From Streptomyces hokutonensis (GTDB lineage: Bacteria; Actinomycetota; Actinomycetes; Streptomycetales; Streptomycetaceae), in contig NZ_BARG01000047.1 of assembly GCF_000376565.1 (NCBI RefSeq), forward strand, positions 1 through 64,000: 64,000 bases of DNA. Reading direction: 5' to 3'. The position numbers were made by a program, and so were the translations under genes. Below are positions 25,470-34,039 of this stretch, piece after piece. Every line of letters starts with the position of its first letter. The first letter of the stretch is position 1. Below the pieces are notes generated by a model. The model was given only the letters and a program-made list of their open reading frames with translations, made no database searches and was not told the origin of the DNA.

Positions 25470-25495
25470 ACCGAGTATATACGGTGTGTATAGTC
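25460..25495 (-). promoter_or_regulatory. Palindromic operator overlapping the deacetylase promoter and start
   Basis: Two 14-bp arms (25460-25473 and 25482-25495) pair with a single mismatch around an 8-bp AT-rich centre. The -10-like TATATA (25476-25481 on the complementary strand) lies in the spacer, and ATG 25469 lies inside one arm. The A+T content is striking against the high-GC background. A bound dimer would block RNA polymerase directly, so repression is expected. Confidence 0.65.
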
Positions 25496-25533
25496 GGTCG
25501 CAGGTGCTCGGGGAAGGAAACCCCGTACCCGCG

Positions 25534-26112
25534 TCAGCGGCCCTCGGCCCCCAACTCCCGCCCGAGACGCAGGTTCCATCGCCCGGACTGCCCGCTGAGG
25601 TCGGTCGCGGTCAACGGGGGCACGTCGAGCCGCCAGAAGGCAGGGCCGGGCGCGCCGAGGACCGTGACCGCCAGGGCCCGTACGAGCTCCTGTTCTACGA
25701 CCGCCAGGGTCCTGCCCTCGAACGTCGCCGCCGCCTCCAGCCACCCGGCCGCCCGCTCGCACAGCGCCCGCACCGACTCGCCGCCGTGGGGTGCCGCGTC
25801 CGGGTCCGACAGCCAGGACAACACCGCGTCCGGCTCCCGCGCCATCACCTCGTCGAGGGTCAGACCCCGCCAGCGGCCCATGTCGAGCCCCGCCAGCCCC
25901 CGCGCAGGCACGGCCGCGAGACCGAGCGCGGACGCCGTCTCCCGGCAGCGCGCGGTGGGGGAGACCAGCACCCGGTCGGCCGCCCCGAGCGAACCGGCGG
26001 CGGACTCGGCTCGGGCCCTGCCGCTCGGGTCGAGCGCGCTGCCGTCGTCGAACCGGGCCTCCCGCAGGGACCGGTTCAACGCCGGTGAGATCAGGGTGAT
26101 GCGGCTGGTCAC
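25534..26112 (-). CDS. Histidine-phosphatase-fold protein lacking catalytic histidines
   Basis: A 192-residue protein starting at GTG 26112, with GGAG at good spacing. The overall phosphoglycerate-mutase-like order is preserved: a first strand (RITLISPALN), the VSPTARCRETASAL segment (normally SPxxRAxQTA), GLDMGRWRGLTLDEV, and HGGES. However, the N-terminal RHG catalytic motif is absent (the position reads SPALNRSL), and the late SH(G/A) motif reads VEQELVRAL, replacing the second His. Both phosphoryl-transfer histidines therefore seem lost, implying a non-catalytic or altered role. Confidence 0.68.
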   Translation of the reverse strand: MTSRITLISPALNRSLREARFDDGSALDPSGRARAESAAGSLGAADRVLVSPTARCRETASALGLAAVPARGLAGLDMGRWRGLTLDEVMAREPDAVLSWLSDPDAAPHGGESVRALCERAAGWLEAAATFEGRTLAVVEQELVRALAVTVLGAPGPAFWRLDVPPLTATDLSGQSGRWNLRLGRELGAEGR

Positions 26113-26166
26113 TCGCTTGCTCCACTTCTCCGGGCCGTACGGAACATCGTCTCGCGTACACCGCAC

Positions 26167-26208
26167 GGCGGGGGCGGCCGGGCGGACACCCGCCCGGCCG
26201 CCCCCGCC
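26167..26208. terminator. Terminator of metE, perfect 19-bp stem
   Basis: 26167-26185 pairs perfectly with 26190-26208 around a 4-nt loop (ACAC), 6 bp after the metE stop. It is an almost all-G/C stem without a U-tract. Confidence 0.88.
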
Positions 26209-26214
26209 TTCGGC

Positions 26215-28533
26215 TCAGGAACCCGCCAGTTCCTCACGGATCGTACGGGCCGCCGCGACCAGGTTCTCCAGCGACGCGCGGGTCTCGGGCCAGCCGCGGG
26301 TCTTCAGCCCGCAGTCGGGATTGACCCACAGCCGCTCGGGCGGAATGGCCTCAAGTCCCTTGCGCAGCAAGGCCGCTGCCTCGTCCGCGCCCGGGACGCG
26401 CGGCGAGTGGATGTCGTACACGCCGGGTCCCGCCTCACGTGGATAACCGTGCCCGGCCAGCTCGCGGGCCACCTGCATGTGCGAACGGGCCGCCTCCAGA
26501 CTGATGACGTCCGCGTCGAGATCGTCGATGGCCCGCACGATGTCGCCGAACTCGGCGTAGCACATGTGCGTGTGGATCTGCGTGTCCGGCCGGACCCCGG
26601 CGGTGGTGAGCCGGAACGCCTCCGTCGCCCAGGCGAGATAAGCCTCCCGGTCCGCCGCGCGCAGCGGCAGCGTCTCGCGCAGGGCGGGCTCGTCGACCTG
26701 GATGACCGAAGTCCCGGCCGCCTCAAGGTCGTCGACCTCGTCGCGCAGGGCGAGCGCGACCTGCCGGGCGGTGTCGCCGAGCGGCTGGTCGTCGCGGACG
26801 AAGGACCAGGCGAGCATGGTGACCGGCCCGGTGAGCATGCCCTTGACCGGCCGCGAGGTGAGGGTCTGGGCGTACGTCGTCCAGCGGACCGTCATCGGCT
26901 CGGCGCGGGAGATGTCGCCGGCCAGGATCGGCGGGCGGACGTAACGGGTGCCGTAGGACTGGACCCAGCCGTGCTGCGTGGCGAGGTAGCCCGTGAGCTG
27001 CTCGGCGAAGTACTGGACCATGTCGTTGCGTTCGGGCTCGCCGTGCACCAGGACGTCGAGGCCGGTCTTCTCCTGGAAGGAGATCACCTCGCCGATCTCC
27101 GCCCTGATGCGCTCCTCGTACCCGGCCGTGTCGATCCGGTTCGCCCTCAAGTCGGCGCGGGCGGTGCGCAGTTCGGCGGTCTGCGGGAAGGAGCCGATCG
27201 TGGTGGTCGGCAGCAGCGGCAGACCGAGCCGCGCCCGCTGGGCGGTGGTCCGCTCGCCGTACGGCTGCGAGCGGCGGGTGTCGGCCTCCGTGACGGCGGC
27301 GGTACGCGCCCGTACGGCGGGGTCCCGGGTGATCGGGGAGCCCGCGCGGGAGGCCAGGTCGGCGCGGTTCGCGGCCAGTTGGGCGGAGATCGTGCCGGTG
27401 CCCCGGGCCAGGCCCTTGGCGAGGGTGACGATCTCGCGGGTCTTCTGCCCCGCGAACGCGAGCCAGCGCAGGATCTGCGGCTCGATGTCCCGTTCGGCGG
27501 CGGCGTCGAGCGGGACGTGCAGCAGCGAGCAGGAGGCGGCCACGTCGACCCGGTCGGCGAGACCGAGCAACGTGCCCAGCGCGGCAAGGGACTTGGTGAG
27601 ATCGTTGACCCAGATGTTGCGGCCGTCGACCACCCCGGCGACCAGCCGCTTGCCGGGCAGCCCGCCCACCGCGGCCAGCGCGTCCAGATTGGCGGCGGCG
27701 GTCCCGGTGAAGTCGAGCGCCAGCCCCTCCACCGGAGCCTTCGCCAGTACTGGCAACGCGTCGCCGAGCCGGTCGAAGTAGGAGGCGACCAGCAGCTTCG
27801 GCCGGTCGGTGAGCGCGCCGAGGTCACGGTAGGCGCGCTCGGCGGCGTTCAGTTCGGCCGGAGTCCGGTCCTGGACGAGCGCGGGCTCGTCGAGTTGCGC
27901 CCACTCCGCGCCGGCCGCCCGCAGATCCGCCAGCACCTCGGCGTACACGGGCAGCAGCCGGTCGAGGAGCGTCAGCGGATCGAAGTCCGCGGCGACTCCG
28001 GGCGCGGGCTTGGCAAGCAGCAGATAGGTGACCGGGCCGACGAGCACCGGGCGCGCCGTGAGACCCAGCGCGAGGGCCTCCCTCAGCTCGCCGACCTGCT
28101 TGCCGGAGTCGGCGGTGAAGACCGTGTCCGGCCCCAACTCGGGCACCAGATAGTGGTAGTTGGTGTCGAACCACTTCGTCATCTCCAGCGGCGCCACGTC
28201 CTGCGTGCCGCGCGCCATCGCGAAGTACCCGTCCAGCGCGTCGAGTTCGACGGCGGCGCGGTGGCGGGCGGGGATCGCGCCGACCATGACGCTGGTGTCC
28301 AGGACATGGTCGTAGTACGAGAAGTCGCCGGTCGGCACCTCGTGGATGCCGGCCTCGGCCAGCTGCCGCCAGTTGGCGCGGCGCAGTTCGGCGGCGGTGG
28401 CCCGGAGGGCGTCGGCGTCGACGCGGCCCTTCCAGTAGCCCTCGACGGCCTTCTTCAGTTCCCGGCCCTGTCCCTGACGGGGGTAGCCGTACACGGTGGC
28501 CCGTGCTGCCGCGGCTGCGGACTTCGTTGTCAC
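26215..28533 (-). CDS. metE: Cobalamin-independent methionine synthase
   Basis: A 772-residue 5-methyltetrahydropteroyltriglutamate-homocysteine S-methyltransferase that makes the final step of methionine synthesis without B12. The N-terminal barrel begins with the folate-binding start ATVYGYPRQGQGRELKKAVE. The C-terminal catalytic barrel has TTTIGSFPQT, VHGEPERNDMVQYF, and the zinc-binding region IHTHMCYAEF (His and Cys ligands) plus the last Cys ligand in NPDCGLKTRGW. The start is GTG 28533, preceded by AAGGAGAG; the frame is open further upstream into the leader. A cobalamin riboswitch precedes it, so expression should fall when B12 is available. Confidence 0.95.
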   Translation of the reverse strand: MTTKSAAAAARATVYGYPRQGQGRELKKAVEGYWKGRVDADALRATAAELRRANWRQLAEAGIHEVPTGDFSYYDHVLDTSVMVGAIPARHRAAVELDALDGYFAMARGTQDVAPLEMTKWFDTNYHYLVPELGPDTVFTADSGKQVGELREALALGLTARPVLVGPVTYLLLAKPAPGVAADFDPLTLLDRLLPVYAEVLADLRAAGAEWAQLDEPALVQDRTPAELNAAERAYRDLGALTDRPKLLVASYFDRLGDALPVLAKAPVEGLALDFTGTAAANLDALAAVGGLPGKRLVAGVVDGRNIWVNDLTKSLAALGTLLGLADRVDVAASCSLLHVPLDAAAERDIEPQILRWLAFAGQKTREIVTLAKGLARGTGTISAQLAANRADLASRAGSPITRDPAVRARTAAVTEADTRRSQPYGERTTAQRARLGLPLLPTTTIGSFPQTAELRTARADLRANRIDTAGYEERIRAEIGEVISFQEKTGLDVLVHGEPERNDMVQYFAEQLTGYLATQHGWVQSYGTRYVRPPILAGDISRAEPMTVRWTTYAQTLTSRPVKGMLTGPVTMLAWSFVRDDQPLGDTARQVALALRDEVDDLEAAGTSVIQVDEPALRETLPLRAADREAYLAWATEAFRLTTAGVRPDTQIHTHMCYAEFGDIVRAIDDLDADVISLEAARSHMQVARELAGHGYPREAGPGVYDIHSPRVPGADEAAALLRKGLEAIPPERLWVNPDCGLKTRGWPETRASLENLVAAARTIREELAGS

Positions 28534-28683
28534 GGAACTCTCCTTCGCGAGCTGTCTCCCTGAGATCCCGGGACGGGACGAGAGCGCGAAGGAACGTTCA
28601 GACCGGAGCTTGTGCCTGCCGGTATGCACGCCGACCCGCCCACGAGGTCACCGGGATTCCGCGCGCGAATGCTTCGCGTGCGG

Positions 28684-28895
28684 GCAGTTGGCAGGTCTTC
28701 GGACTCGCGGGCACGTCCTCCTTCTCTGACCGGAGGACACCTACTGGCCGTCGCTTCCCAGGTCCTGTCGTGGACCCAGTGCGTATGACGGCGGTCGTTC
28801 TCGCTCACCGCTGCGGGGCAGTCCCGGAGTTTCACCGGGTTCCCTCTTGCGACGCGTCCGTCTGGCTGACGGGGCGAACCAGCTGCGATAGCCAG
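28684..28895 (-). promoter_or_regulatory. Cobalamin (adenosylcobalamin) riboswitch of metE
   Basis: On the minus strand the leader shows the conserved cobalamin-riboswitch core in order: GGGAACCCGGTGAAACTCC, then GGGACTGCCCCGCAGCGGTGA, then CACTGGG, a GGGAAG...GGCCAGTAGG B12-box region, and finally GAGTCCGAAGACCTGCC. It lies ~150 bp upstream of the metE GTG on the same strand. Downstream, a small CGCGAA/TTCGCG hairpin (28664-28669 and 28673-28678) could be part of the expression platform. Ligand-bound RNA is expected to turn metE off. Confidence 0.93.
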
Positions 28896-28952
28896 CCTAC
28901 GGGGTGGGGGGTGTTGTGCGTCGATTTTTGGGTGCAGGCCGGTGGGGGCCGG

Positions 28953-28978
28953 GCGCGCAGTTCCCCGCGCCCCTAAAA
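28953..28978. repeat. Streptomyces-type short interspersed GC repeat
   Basis: Contains GCGCGCAGTTCCCCGCGCCC followed by CTAAAA, which I recognise as a short element scattered in intergenic regions of many Streptomyces genomes, usually near gene ends. GGGCGCG and CGCGCCC parts can form a hairpin. It sits 4 bp before the meaB stop, so it may act as the terminator of the mut operon. Confidence 0.55.
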
Positions 28979-28981
28979 GCG

Positions 28982-29965
28982 TTAGCTGAGCCGGGATTCG
29001 AAGGCTCGGAGGATTTCCTCTGCCGCCAAGGTTGCTGTCAACTCGCCCTCTCGCACCTGCCGTTCGAGGTCCGGGGCCAGCGCACGCACCGCCGGATCCG
29101 CGTGCAGCCTGCCCAGCAGTTCCTCGCGGACCATCGTCCATGTCCAATCCACCTGCTGCTCGCTGCGCTTCGCGGCAAGGCGGCCGGTCGAGTCCAGGAG
29201 GGACCGGTGTTGTTCCAGGCGTTCCCAGACCGTGTCCAGGCCGGTGCCCTCACGCGCGCTGCAACTCAGCACCGGCGGGGTCCAGGCCGCGTCTGCGGGA
29301 TGCATCAGCCGCAGTGCGCCTGCCAGTTCGCGCGCCGCGCTCTTCGCATCCCGCTCGTGCGGGCCGTCCGCCTTGTTGACGGCGATGACGTCCGCCAGCT
29401 CCAGGACGCCCTTCTTGATGCCCTGCAACTGGTCGCCGGTGCGGGCCAGGGTCAGCAGGAGGAAGGAGTCGACCATGTTGGCGACCGCGGTCTCGGACTG
29501 GCCTACGCCCACCGTCTCCACGAGGACGACGTCGTAGCCCGCCGCCTCCATCACCACGATCGACTCGCGGGTCGCCTTCGCGACGCCGCCGAGGGTGCCG
29601 GCGGTGGGGGAGGGGCGGACGAAGGCCGCCGGGTCCACGGCCAGGCGTTCCATGCGGGTCTTGTCGCCGAGGATCGAGCCGCCCGTGCGGGTCGAGGACG
29701 GGTCGACGGCGAGGACCGCGACCCGGAAGCCGAGCGAGGTGAGCAGCGTGCCGAACGCGTCGATGAACGTCGACTTGCCCACGCCCGGCACACCGCTGAC
29801 CCCGATGCGCCGGGCCTTTCCGCTGTGCGGCAGCAGTTCGGTCAGCAACTCCTGTGCCATGGCCCGGTGTTGGGGCTTCGTCGACTCGACGAGGGTGATG
29901 GCGCGGGCCACCAGGGACCGCTTGCCGTCGAGTACGCCCTTCACATAGGTGTCGACATCGATCAC
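28982..29965 (-). CDS. meaB: Methylmalonyl-CoA mutase-associated GTPase MeaB
   Basis: A 327-residue G3E-type P-loop GTPase that protects and reloads adenosylcobalamin in methylmalonyl-CoA mutase. It shows Walker A GVPGVGKST, the Walker B region VLAVDPSS, a DVVLVETVGVGQSE switch region and the base-specificity motif NKAD. The start is GTG 29965; it overlaps the mutB stop by 4 bp (GTGA), so the two are translationally coupled. It is the last gene of the mutA-mutB-meaB operon. Confidence 0.93.
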   Translation of the reverse strand: MIDVDTYVKGVLDGKRSLVARAITLVESTKPQHRAMAQELLTELLPHSGKARRIGVSGVPGVGKSTFIDAFGTLLTSLGFRVAVLAVDPSSTRTGGSILGDKTRMERLAVDPAAFVRPSPTAGTLGGVAKATRESIVVMEAAGYDVVLVETVGVGQSETAVANMVDSFLLLTLARTGDQLQGIKKGVLELADVIAVNKADGPHERDAKSAARELAGALRLMHPADAAWTPPVLSCSAREGTGLDTVWERLEQHRSLLDSTGRLAAKRSEQQVDWTWTMVREELLGRLHADPAVRALAPDLERQVREGELTATLAAEEILRAFESRLS

Positions 29966-32148
29966 GGGGTGTGCCCGAGGTCGGTGGCCAGCCGCTCGAC
30001 CAGGTCGTAGGCCGCGTCCGGGATCACCGTCCCGGGCGGGAAGACGGCCGCCGCGCCCATCTCCAGGAGCGTGGGCACGTCCTGCGGCGGGATCACCCCG
30101 CCGACCACGATCATGATGTCCTCGCGGCCCTCCTCGGCGAGGGACTCCTTCAACGCCGGTACGAGCGTGAGGTGTCCGGCGGCCAGCGAGGAGACCCCGA
30201 CGACGTGCACGTCCGCCTCGACGGCCTGGCGGGCCACCTCGCCCGGGGTCTGGAAGAGGGGGCCGACGTCGACGTCGAAGCCGAGGTCGGCGAACGCGGT
30301 GGCGATCACCTTCTGGCCGCGGTCGTGGCCGTCCTGGCCCATCTTGGCGACCAGGATGCGCGGGCGGCGGCCCTCGGCCTCCTCGAACTCGGCCACGAGG
30401 GCGCGGGTGCGCTCGACGGACGGGGACTCGCCGGCTTCGGTGCGGTACACACCGGAGATCGTACGGATCTGGCTCGCGTGCCGCCCGTACACCCTCTCCA
30501 GCGCGTCGGAGATCTCACCGACCGTCGCCTTCGCGCGGGCCGCGTTCACCGCCAGCTCCAGGAGGTTGCCGCTGCCCTCGGCCGCCCGGGTCAGGGCGTG
30601 CAGGGCGTCCTGGGTGGCCTGTTCGTCGCGCTCGGCGCGCAACCGCCGTAGTTTCTCGATCTGTTGGGTGCGGACGGAGGAGTTGTCGACCTTGAGGACG
30701 TCGATCTGCTCGTCGGTCTCCACCCGGTACTTGTTGACGCCGATGACCGGCTGGCGCCCGGAGTCGATACGGGCCTGGGTGCGGGCCGCCGCCTCCTCGA
30801 TGCGCAGCTTGGGGATGCCCGCGTCGATGGCCTTGGCCATACCGCCCGCGGCCTCGACCTCCTCGATGTGCTGCCAGGCCCGGCGCGCGAGGTCGTACGT
30901 CAGCTTCTCGACGTAGGTGCTGCCGCCCCACGGGTCGATCACGCGGGTCGTGCCGGACTCCTGCTGGATGAGGAGCTGGGTGTTGCGGGCGATGCGGGCC
31001 GAGAAGTCGGTGGGCAGCGCGAGGGCCTCGTCCAGGGCGTTGGTGTGCAGCGACTGGGTGTGGCCCTGCGTGGCCGCCATGGCCTCCACGGCCGTACGCG
31101 TCACGTTGTTGAAGACGTCCTGCGCGGTCAGCGACCAGCCCGAGGTCTGTGAATGGGTGCGCAGGGAGAGGGACTTGGCGTTCTGCGGGTCGAACTGCTT
31201 GACCAGCTTGGCCCACAGCAGCCGGGCCGCCCGCAGCTTCGCGATCTCCATGAAGAAGTTCATGCCGATCGCCCAGAAGAAGGACAGCCGGGGCGCGAAC
31301 GCGTCCACGTCCATCCCCGCCTCGCGCCCGGCCCGGATGTACTCGACCCCGTCGGCGAGGGTGTACGCCAGCTCCAAGTCGGCCGTCGCGCCCGCCTCTT
31401 GGATGTGGTAGCCGGAGATGGAGATCGAGTTGTAGCGGGGCATCCGCTGCGAGGTGTAGGCGAAGATGTCGGAGATGATCCGCATCGACGGCTTCGGCGG
31501 ATAGATGTAGGTGTTGCGGACCATGAACTCCTTGAGGATGTCGTTCTGGATGGTCCCGGCCAACTTCTCGGGCGGTACGCCCTGTTCCTCCGCCGCCACG
31601 ATGTACAGCGCGAGCACGGGCAGCACCGCGCCGTTCATCGTCATCGACACGGTCATCTTGTCGAGGGGGATGCCGTCGAAGAGCTGGCGCATGTCGTAGA
31701 TCGAGTCGATCGCCACGCCCGCCATGCCGACGTCACCGGTCACGCGCGGGTGGTCGCTGTCGTAACCCCGGTGCGTGGGCAGGTCGAAGGCGACCGACAG
31801 GCCCTTCTGACCGGCCGCCAGATTCCGCCGGTAGAAGGCGTTCGACTCCTCGGCCGTGGAGAAGCCCGCGTACTGACGGATCGTCCAGGGCTGGTTGACG
31901 TACATCGTCGGGTACGGGCCGCGCAGATACGGCGCGATGCCCGGGTAGGTGGCGAGGAAGTCCAGGCCCTCCAGGTCCTGCCCGGTGTACAGCGGCTTGA
32001 CCGCGATGCCCTCCGGGGTCTCCCAGAGCAGGTCGTCGCCGCCCGCCGCCTTCTTGACGGCGTCACGCCACTCGTCGGGACCGGCTTCGGCGGCCGGGGC
32101 CCCCAGCTCGATCCCGGAGAAGTCGGGGATCCGCCCCTTCGCTGCCAT
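29962..32148 (-). CDS. mutB: Methylmalonyl-CoA mutase large (catalytic) subunit
   Basis: A 728-residue B12-dependent mutase interconverting methylmalonyl-CoA and succinyl-CoA, linking propionate/odd-chain metabolism and polyketide extender supply to the TCA cycle. The N-terminal TIM barrel includes YPTMYVNQPWTIRQYAGFST and the substrate region RISISGYHIQEAGATA-like (here NSISISGYHIQEAGA). The C-terminal Rossmann B12-binding domain has the DxHxxG motif (GQDGHDRGQK) with the lower-ligand His, then SSLAAGHLTL. Its start overlaps the mutA stop by one base. Confidence 0.95.
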   Translation of the reverse strand: MAAKGRIPDFSGIELGAPAAEAGPDEWRDAVKKAAGGDDLLWETPEGIAVKPLYTGQDLEGLDFLATYPGIAPYLRGPYPTMYVNQPWTIRQYAGFSTAEESNAFYRRNLAAGQKGLSVAFDLPTHRGYDSDHPRVTGDVGMAGVAIDSIYDMRQLFDGIPLDKMTVSMTMNGAVLPVLALYIVAAEEQGVPPEKLAGTIQNDILKEFMVRNTYIYPPKPSMRIISDIFAYTSQRMPRYNSISISGYHIQEAGATADLELAYTLADGVEYIRAGREAGMDVDAFAPRLSFFWAIGMNFFMEIAKLRAARLLWAKLVKQFDPQNAKSLSLRTHSQTSGWSLTAQDVFNNVTRTAVEAMAATQGHTQSLHTNALDEALALPTDFSARIARNTQLLIQQESGTTRVIDPWGGSTYVEKLTYDLARRAWQHIEEVEAAGGMAKAIDAGIPKLRIEEAAARTQARIDSGRQPVIGVNKYRVETDEQIDVLKVDNSSVRTQQIEKLRRLRAERDEQATQDALHALTRAAEGSGNLLELAVNAARAKATVGEISDALERVYGRHASQIRTISGVYRTEAGESPSVERTRALVAEFEEAEGRRPRILVAKMGQDGHDRGQKVIATAFADLGFDVDVGPLFQTPGEVARQAVEADVHVVGVSSLAAGHLTLVPALKESLAEEGREDIMIVVGGVIPPQDVPTLLEMGAAAVFPPGTVIPDAAYDLVERLATDLGHTP

Positions 32149-33953
32149 CAGGACACTCCCATGCGGTCGAGGGTGGCGGACAGGACGGCCACGGCGTCAC
32201 AGCCCGCGAAGACATAGGCGTCGACACCGGGATACTCCCCGGGACGGCCCGCGAGGAACACGTGCCCGGCACCGGCCGACCTCAACTCCCCGGCGATCGT
32301 TGCCGCTTGCTCTTCGTACAGCGCGTCGCTGGAGCACAGGCAGGCCTCGGTGGCGCCGCTGTCCGCGAACGTGCCTTCCGTGACGGTCTCGATGCCGCCC
32401 GCCTGGAACAGGTTCGAGGCGAAGGCGAGACGGGCGGTGTGCGCGGCGGCCGGGCCGAGCGCGGCCAGGAAGATCCGGGGCCGGGAGCCGGTGGCCGCGA
32501 GGTGGGCGTCGGAGCGGGCGCGCAGGATCTCGTAGGCCTCGTCGCGGCGCACGCGCGGCAGGCCGCCGGAGGGTTCGGCGGGGGCGGGCGCGCGCTCCGG
32601 GAGGCGTTCGGCGAGGTTCGGGAACTCGCTTACGCCGGTGATGGGTTCACGGCGCTTGGCCAGCTTCGCGCTGCGCGCCGCCCAGGTGGTGGCGAGGTCC
32701 TCGCGGAGGCTGCCGGAGGCCAACACGGCTGCCTGGCCGCCCTGTTGCTCGATGTGCTGGAAGAACTCCCAGCCCGCGTGGGCGAGTTCGTCCGTGAGCC
32801 GCTCCACGTACCAGGAGCCGCCCGCCGGGTCGATCACCCGGGACAGATGCGACTCCTCGACCAGGATCGTCGAGGTGTTGCGGGCGATCCGGCGCGCGAA
32901 CGCGTCCGGCAGGCCCAGCGCGTGGTCGAACGGAAGCACGGTCACGGACTCGGCGCCGCCCACCCCGGCGGCCAGCGTCGCGACCGTCGTGCGCAGCATG
33001 TTCACCCACGGATCACGGCGGGACATCATCACCGGCGAGGTCACCGCGTGCTGCACCTGCCCGCCCGGCGCCCCGCACACCTCGGCCACCCGCGCCCACA
33101 ACCTGCGCGCCGCGCGCAACTTGGCGATGGTGAGGAACTGGTCGGCGGTCGCCGCGTACCTGAACTCCAGCTGCCCGACGGCCTGTTCGACGCTCAGCCC
33201 CGCATCGGTCAGCTCCCGCAGATAGGCGACACCGGTCGCCAGCGAGGCGCCCAGCTCCTGCGCCGCCGAACCGCCGGCCTCGTGGTACGGCAGCGCGTCC
33301 ACGGTCAGCGTGCGCAGCCCCGGGTACTCCTCGGCGCAGCGGCGGGCGAGTGCGGCGACCGGCGCGAAGTCGAAGGCCTCGGCCCCGGTGCGGGCCGCGA
33401 AGCCCAGCGGGTCGGCGCCCAGGTTGCCCCGGGCGGCCTCGCGCGCGATGCCCCGCTCCTCGTACAGCCGTAGCAACTCGGCTGCGGCGGAAGCGACTTC
33501 GGGCCCCGGGTCGAGGACCACGGGTGCCAGATCGAGGAAGACACCGTCGAGGACCCGCTCCAGCGAGGCGACCGGGATGCCCTGCTCGCCCACGGTCAGC
33601 CACAGCGAGGTGACGCCGTTCTCCAGGTCGCCGAGGACCGCGGCGTTGTCGGCCGTCGTGTGCCGCTGCCGTACGTCCCAGCCGCCGAGGGTGTTGCCCT
33701 CGGCCCGGCCGCCCCGCACGAAGGGGGCGAAACCGGGAAGGCCGGGCTCGGGCGCGGAGTCGTCCGCGGTGTACAGGGGGCGGGCGCGCAGCCCGTCCTC
33801 GAGTGGGGTGGACAGGGCGTCTTCCGCTGCCGTACCCGAGACTTCCTTGCCCGACTTGCGCAGTACGCCTTCCACCAGGCGTTGCCACTGCTCATGGGTC
33901 GCGTCAGGGAACTCGGCGGCCAGCGAGAGCCCGTCGTCAGGCAGGACCGTCAT
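32148..33953 (-). CDS. mutA: Methylmalonyl-CoA mutase small subunit
   Basis: A 601-residue partner of MutB. It has the mutase barrel (GGWDVRQRHT; GSWYVERLTDELAHAGWEFF) and a degenerate C-terminal B12-domain fold lacking the DxHxxG ligand motif (the region reads ALGPAAAHTARLAFA). As in characterised heterodimeric mutases, it should be structural, stabilising the catalytic subunit. It is first in the operon. The 86-bp upstream gap holds a 10-bp palindrome (GGTCTAGACC, 34023-34032). Confidence 0.93.
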   Translation of the reverse strand: MTVLPDDGLSLAAEFPDATHEQWQRLVEGVLRKSGKEVSGTAAEDALSTPLEDGLRARPLYTADDSAPEPGLPGFAPFVRGGRAEGNTLGGWDVRQRHTTADNAAVLGDLENGVTSLWLTVGEQGIPVASLERVLDGVFLDLAPVVLDPGPEVASAAAELLRLYEERGIAREAARGNLGADPLGFAARTGAEAFDFAPVAALARRCAEEYPGLRTLTVDALPYHEAGGSAAQELGASLATGVAYLRELTDAGLSVEQAVGQLEFRYAATADQFLTIAKLRAARRLWARVAEVCGAPGGQVQHAVTSPVMMSRRDPWVNMLRTTVATLAAGVGGAESVTVLPFDHALGLPDAFARRIARNTSTILVEESHLSRVIDPAGGSWYVERLTDELAHAGWEFFQHIEQQGGQAAVLASGSLREDLATTWAARSAKLAKRREPITGVSEFPNLAERLPERAPAPAEPSGGLPRVRRDEAYEILRARSDAHLAATGSRPRIFLAALGPAAAHTARLAFASNLFQAGGIETVTEGTFADSGATEACLCSSDALYEEQAATIAGELRSAGAGHVFLAGRPGEYPGVDAYVFAGCDAVAVLSATLDRMGVS

Positions 33954-34039
33954 GCTCGGATGCTAGGGCAAACGTGCAGGTGAGCAGCAGAGGACGCGGC
34001 TGTGACCTTTGCCTCGCCCGGCGGTCTAGACCACTCTGT

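Noticed and set aside
26407..28563. 718-residue plus-strand open frame opposite metE
   Set aside because: Antisense shadow; metE on the other strand is certain from motifs, riboswitch and terminator.
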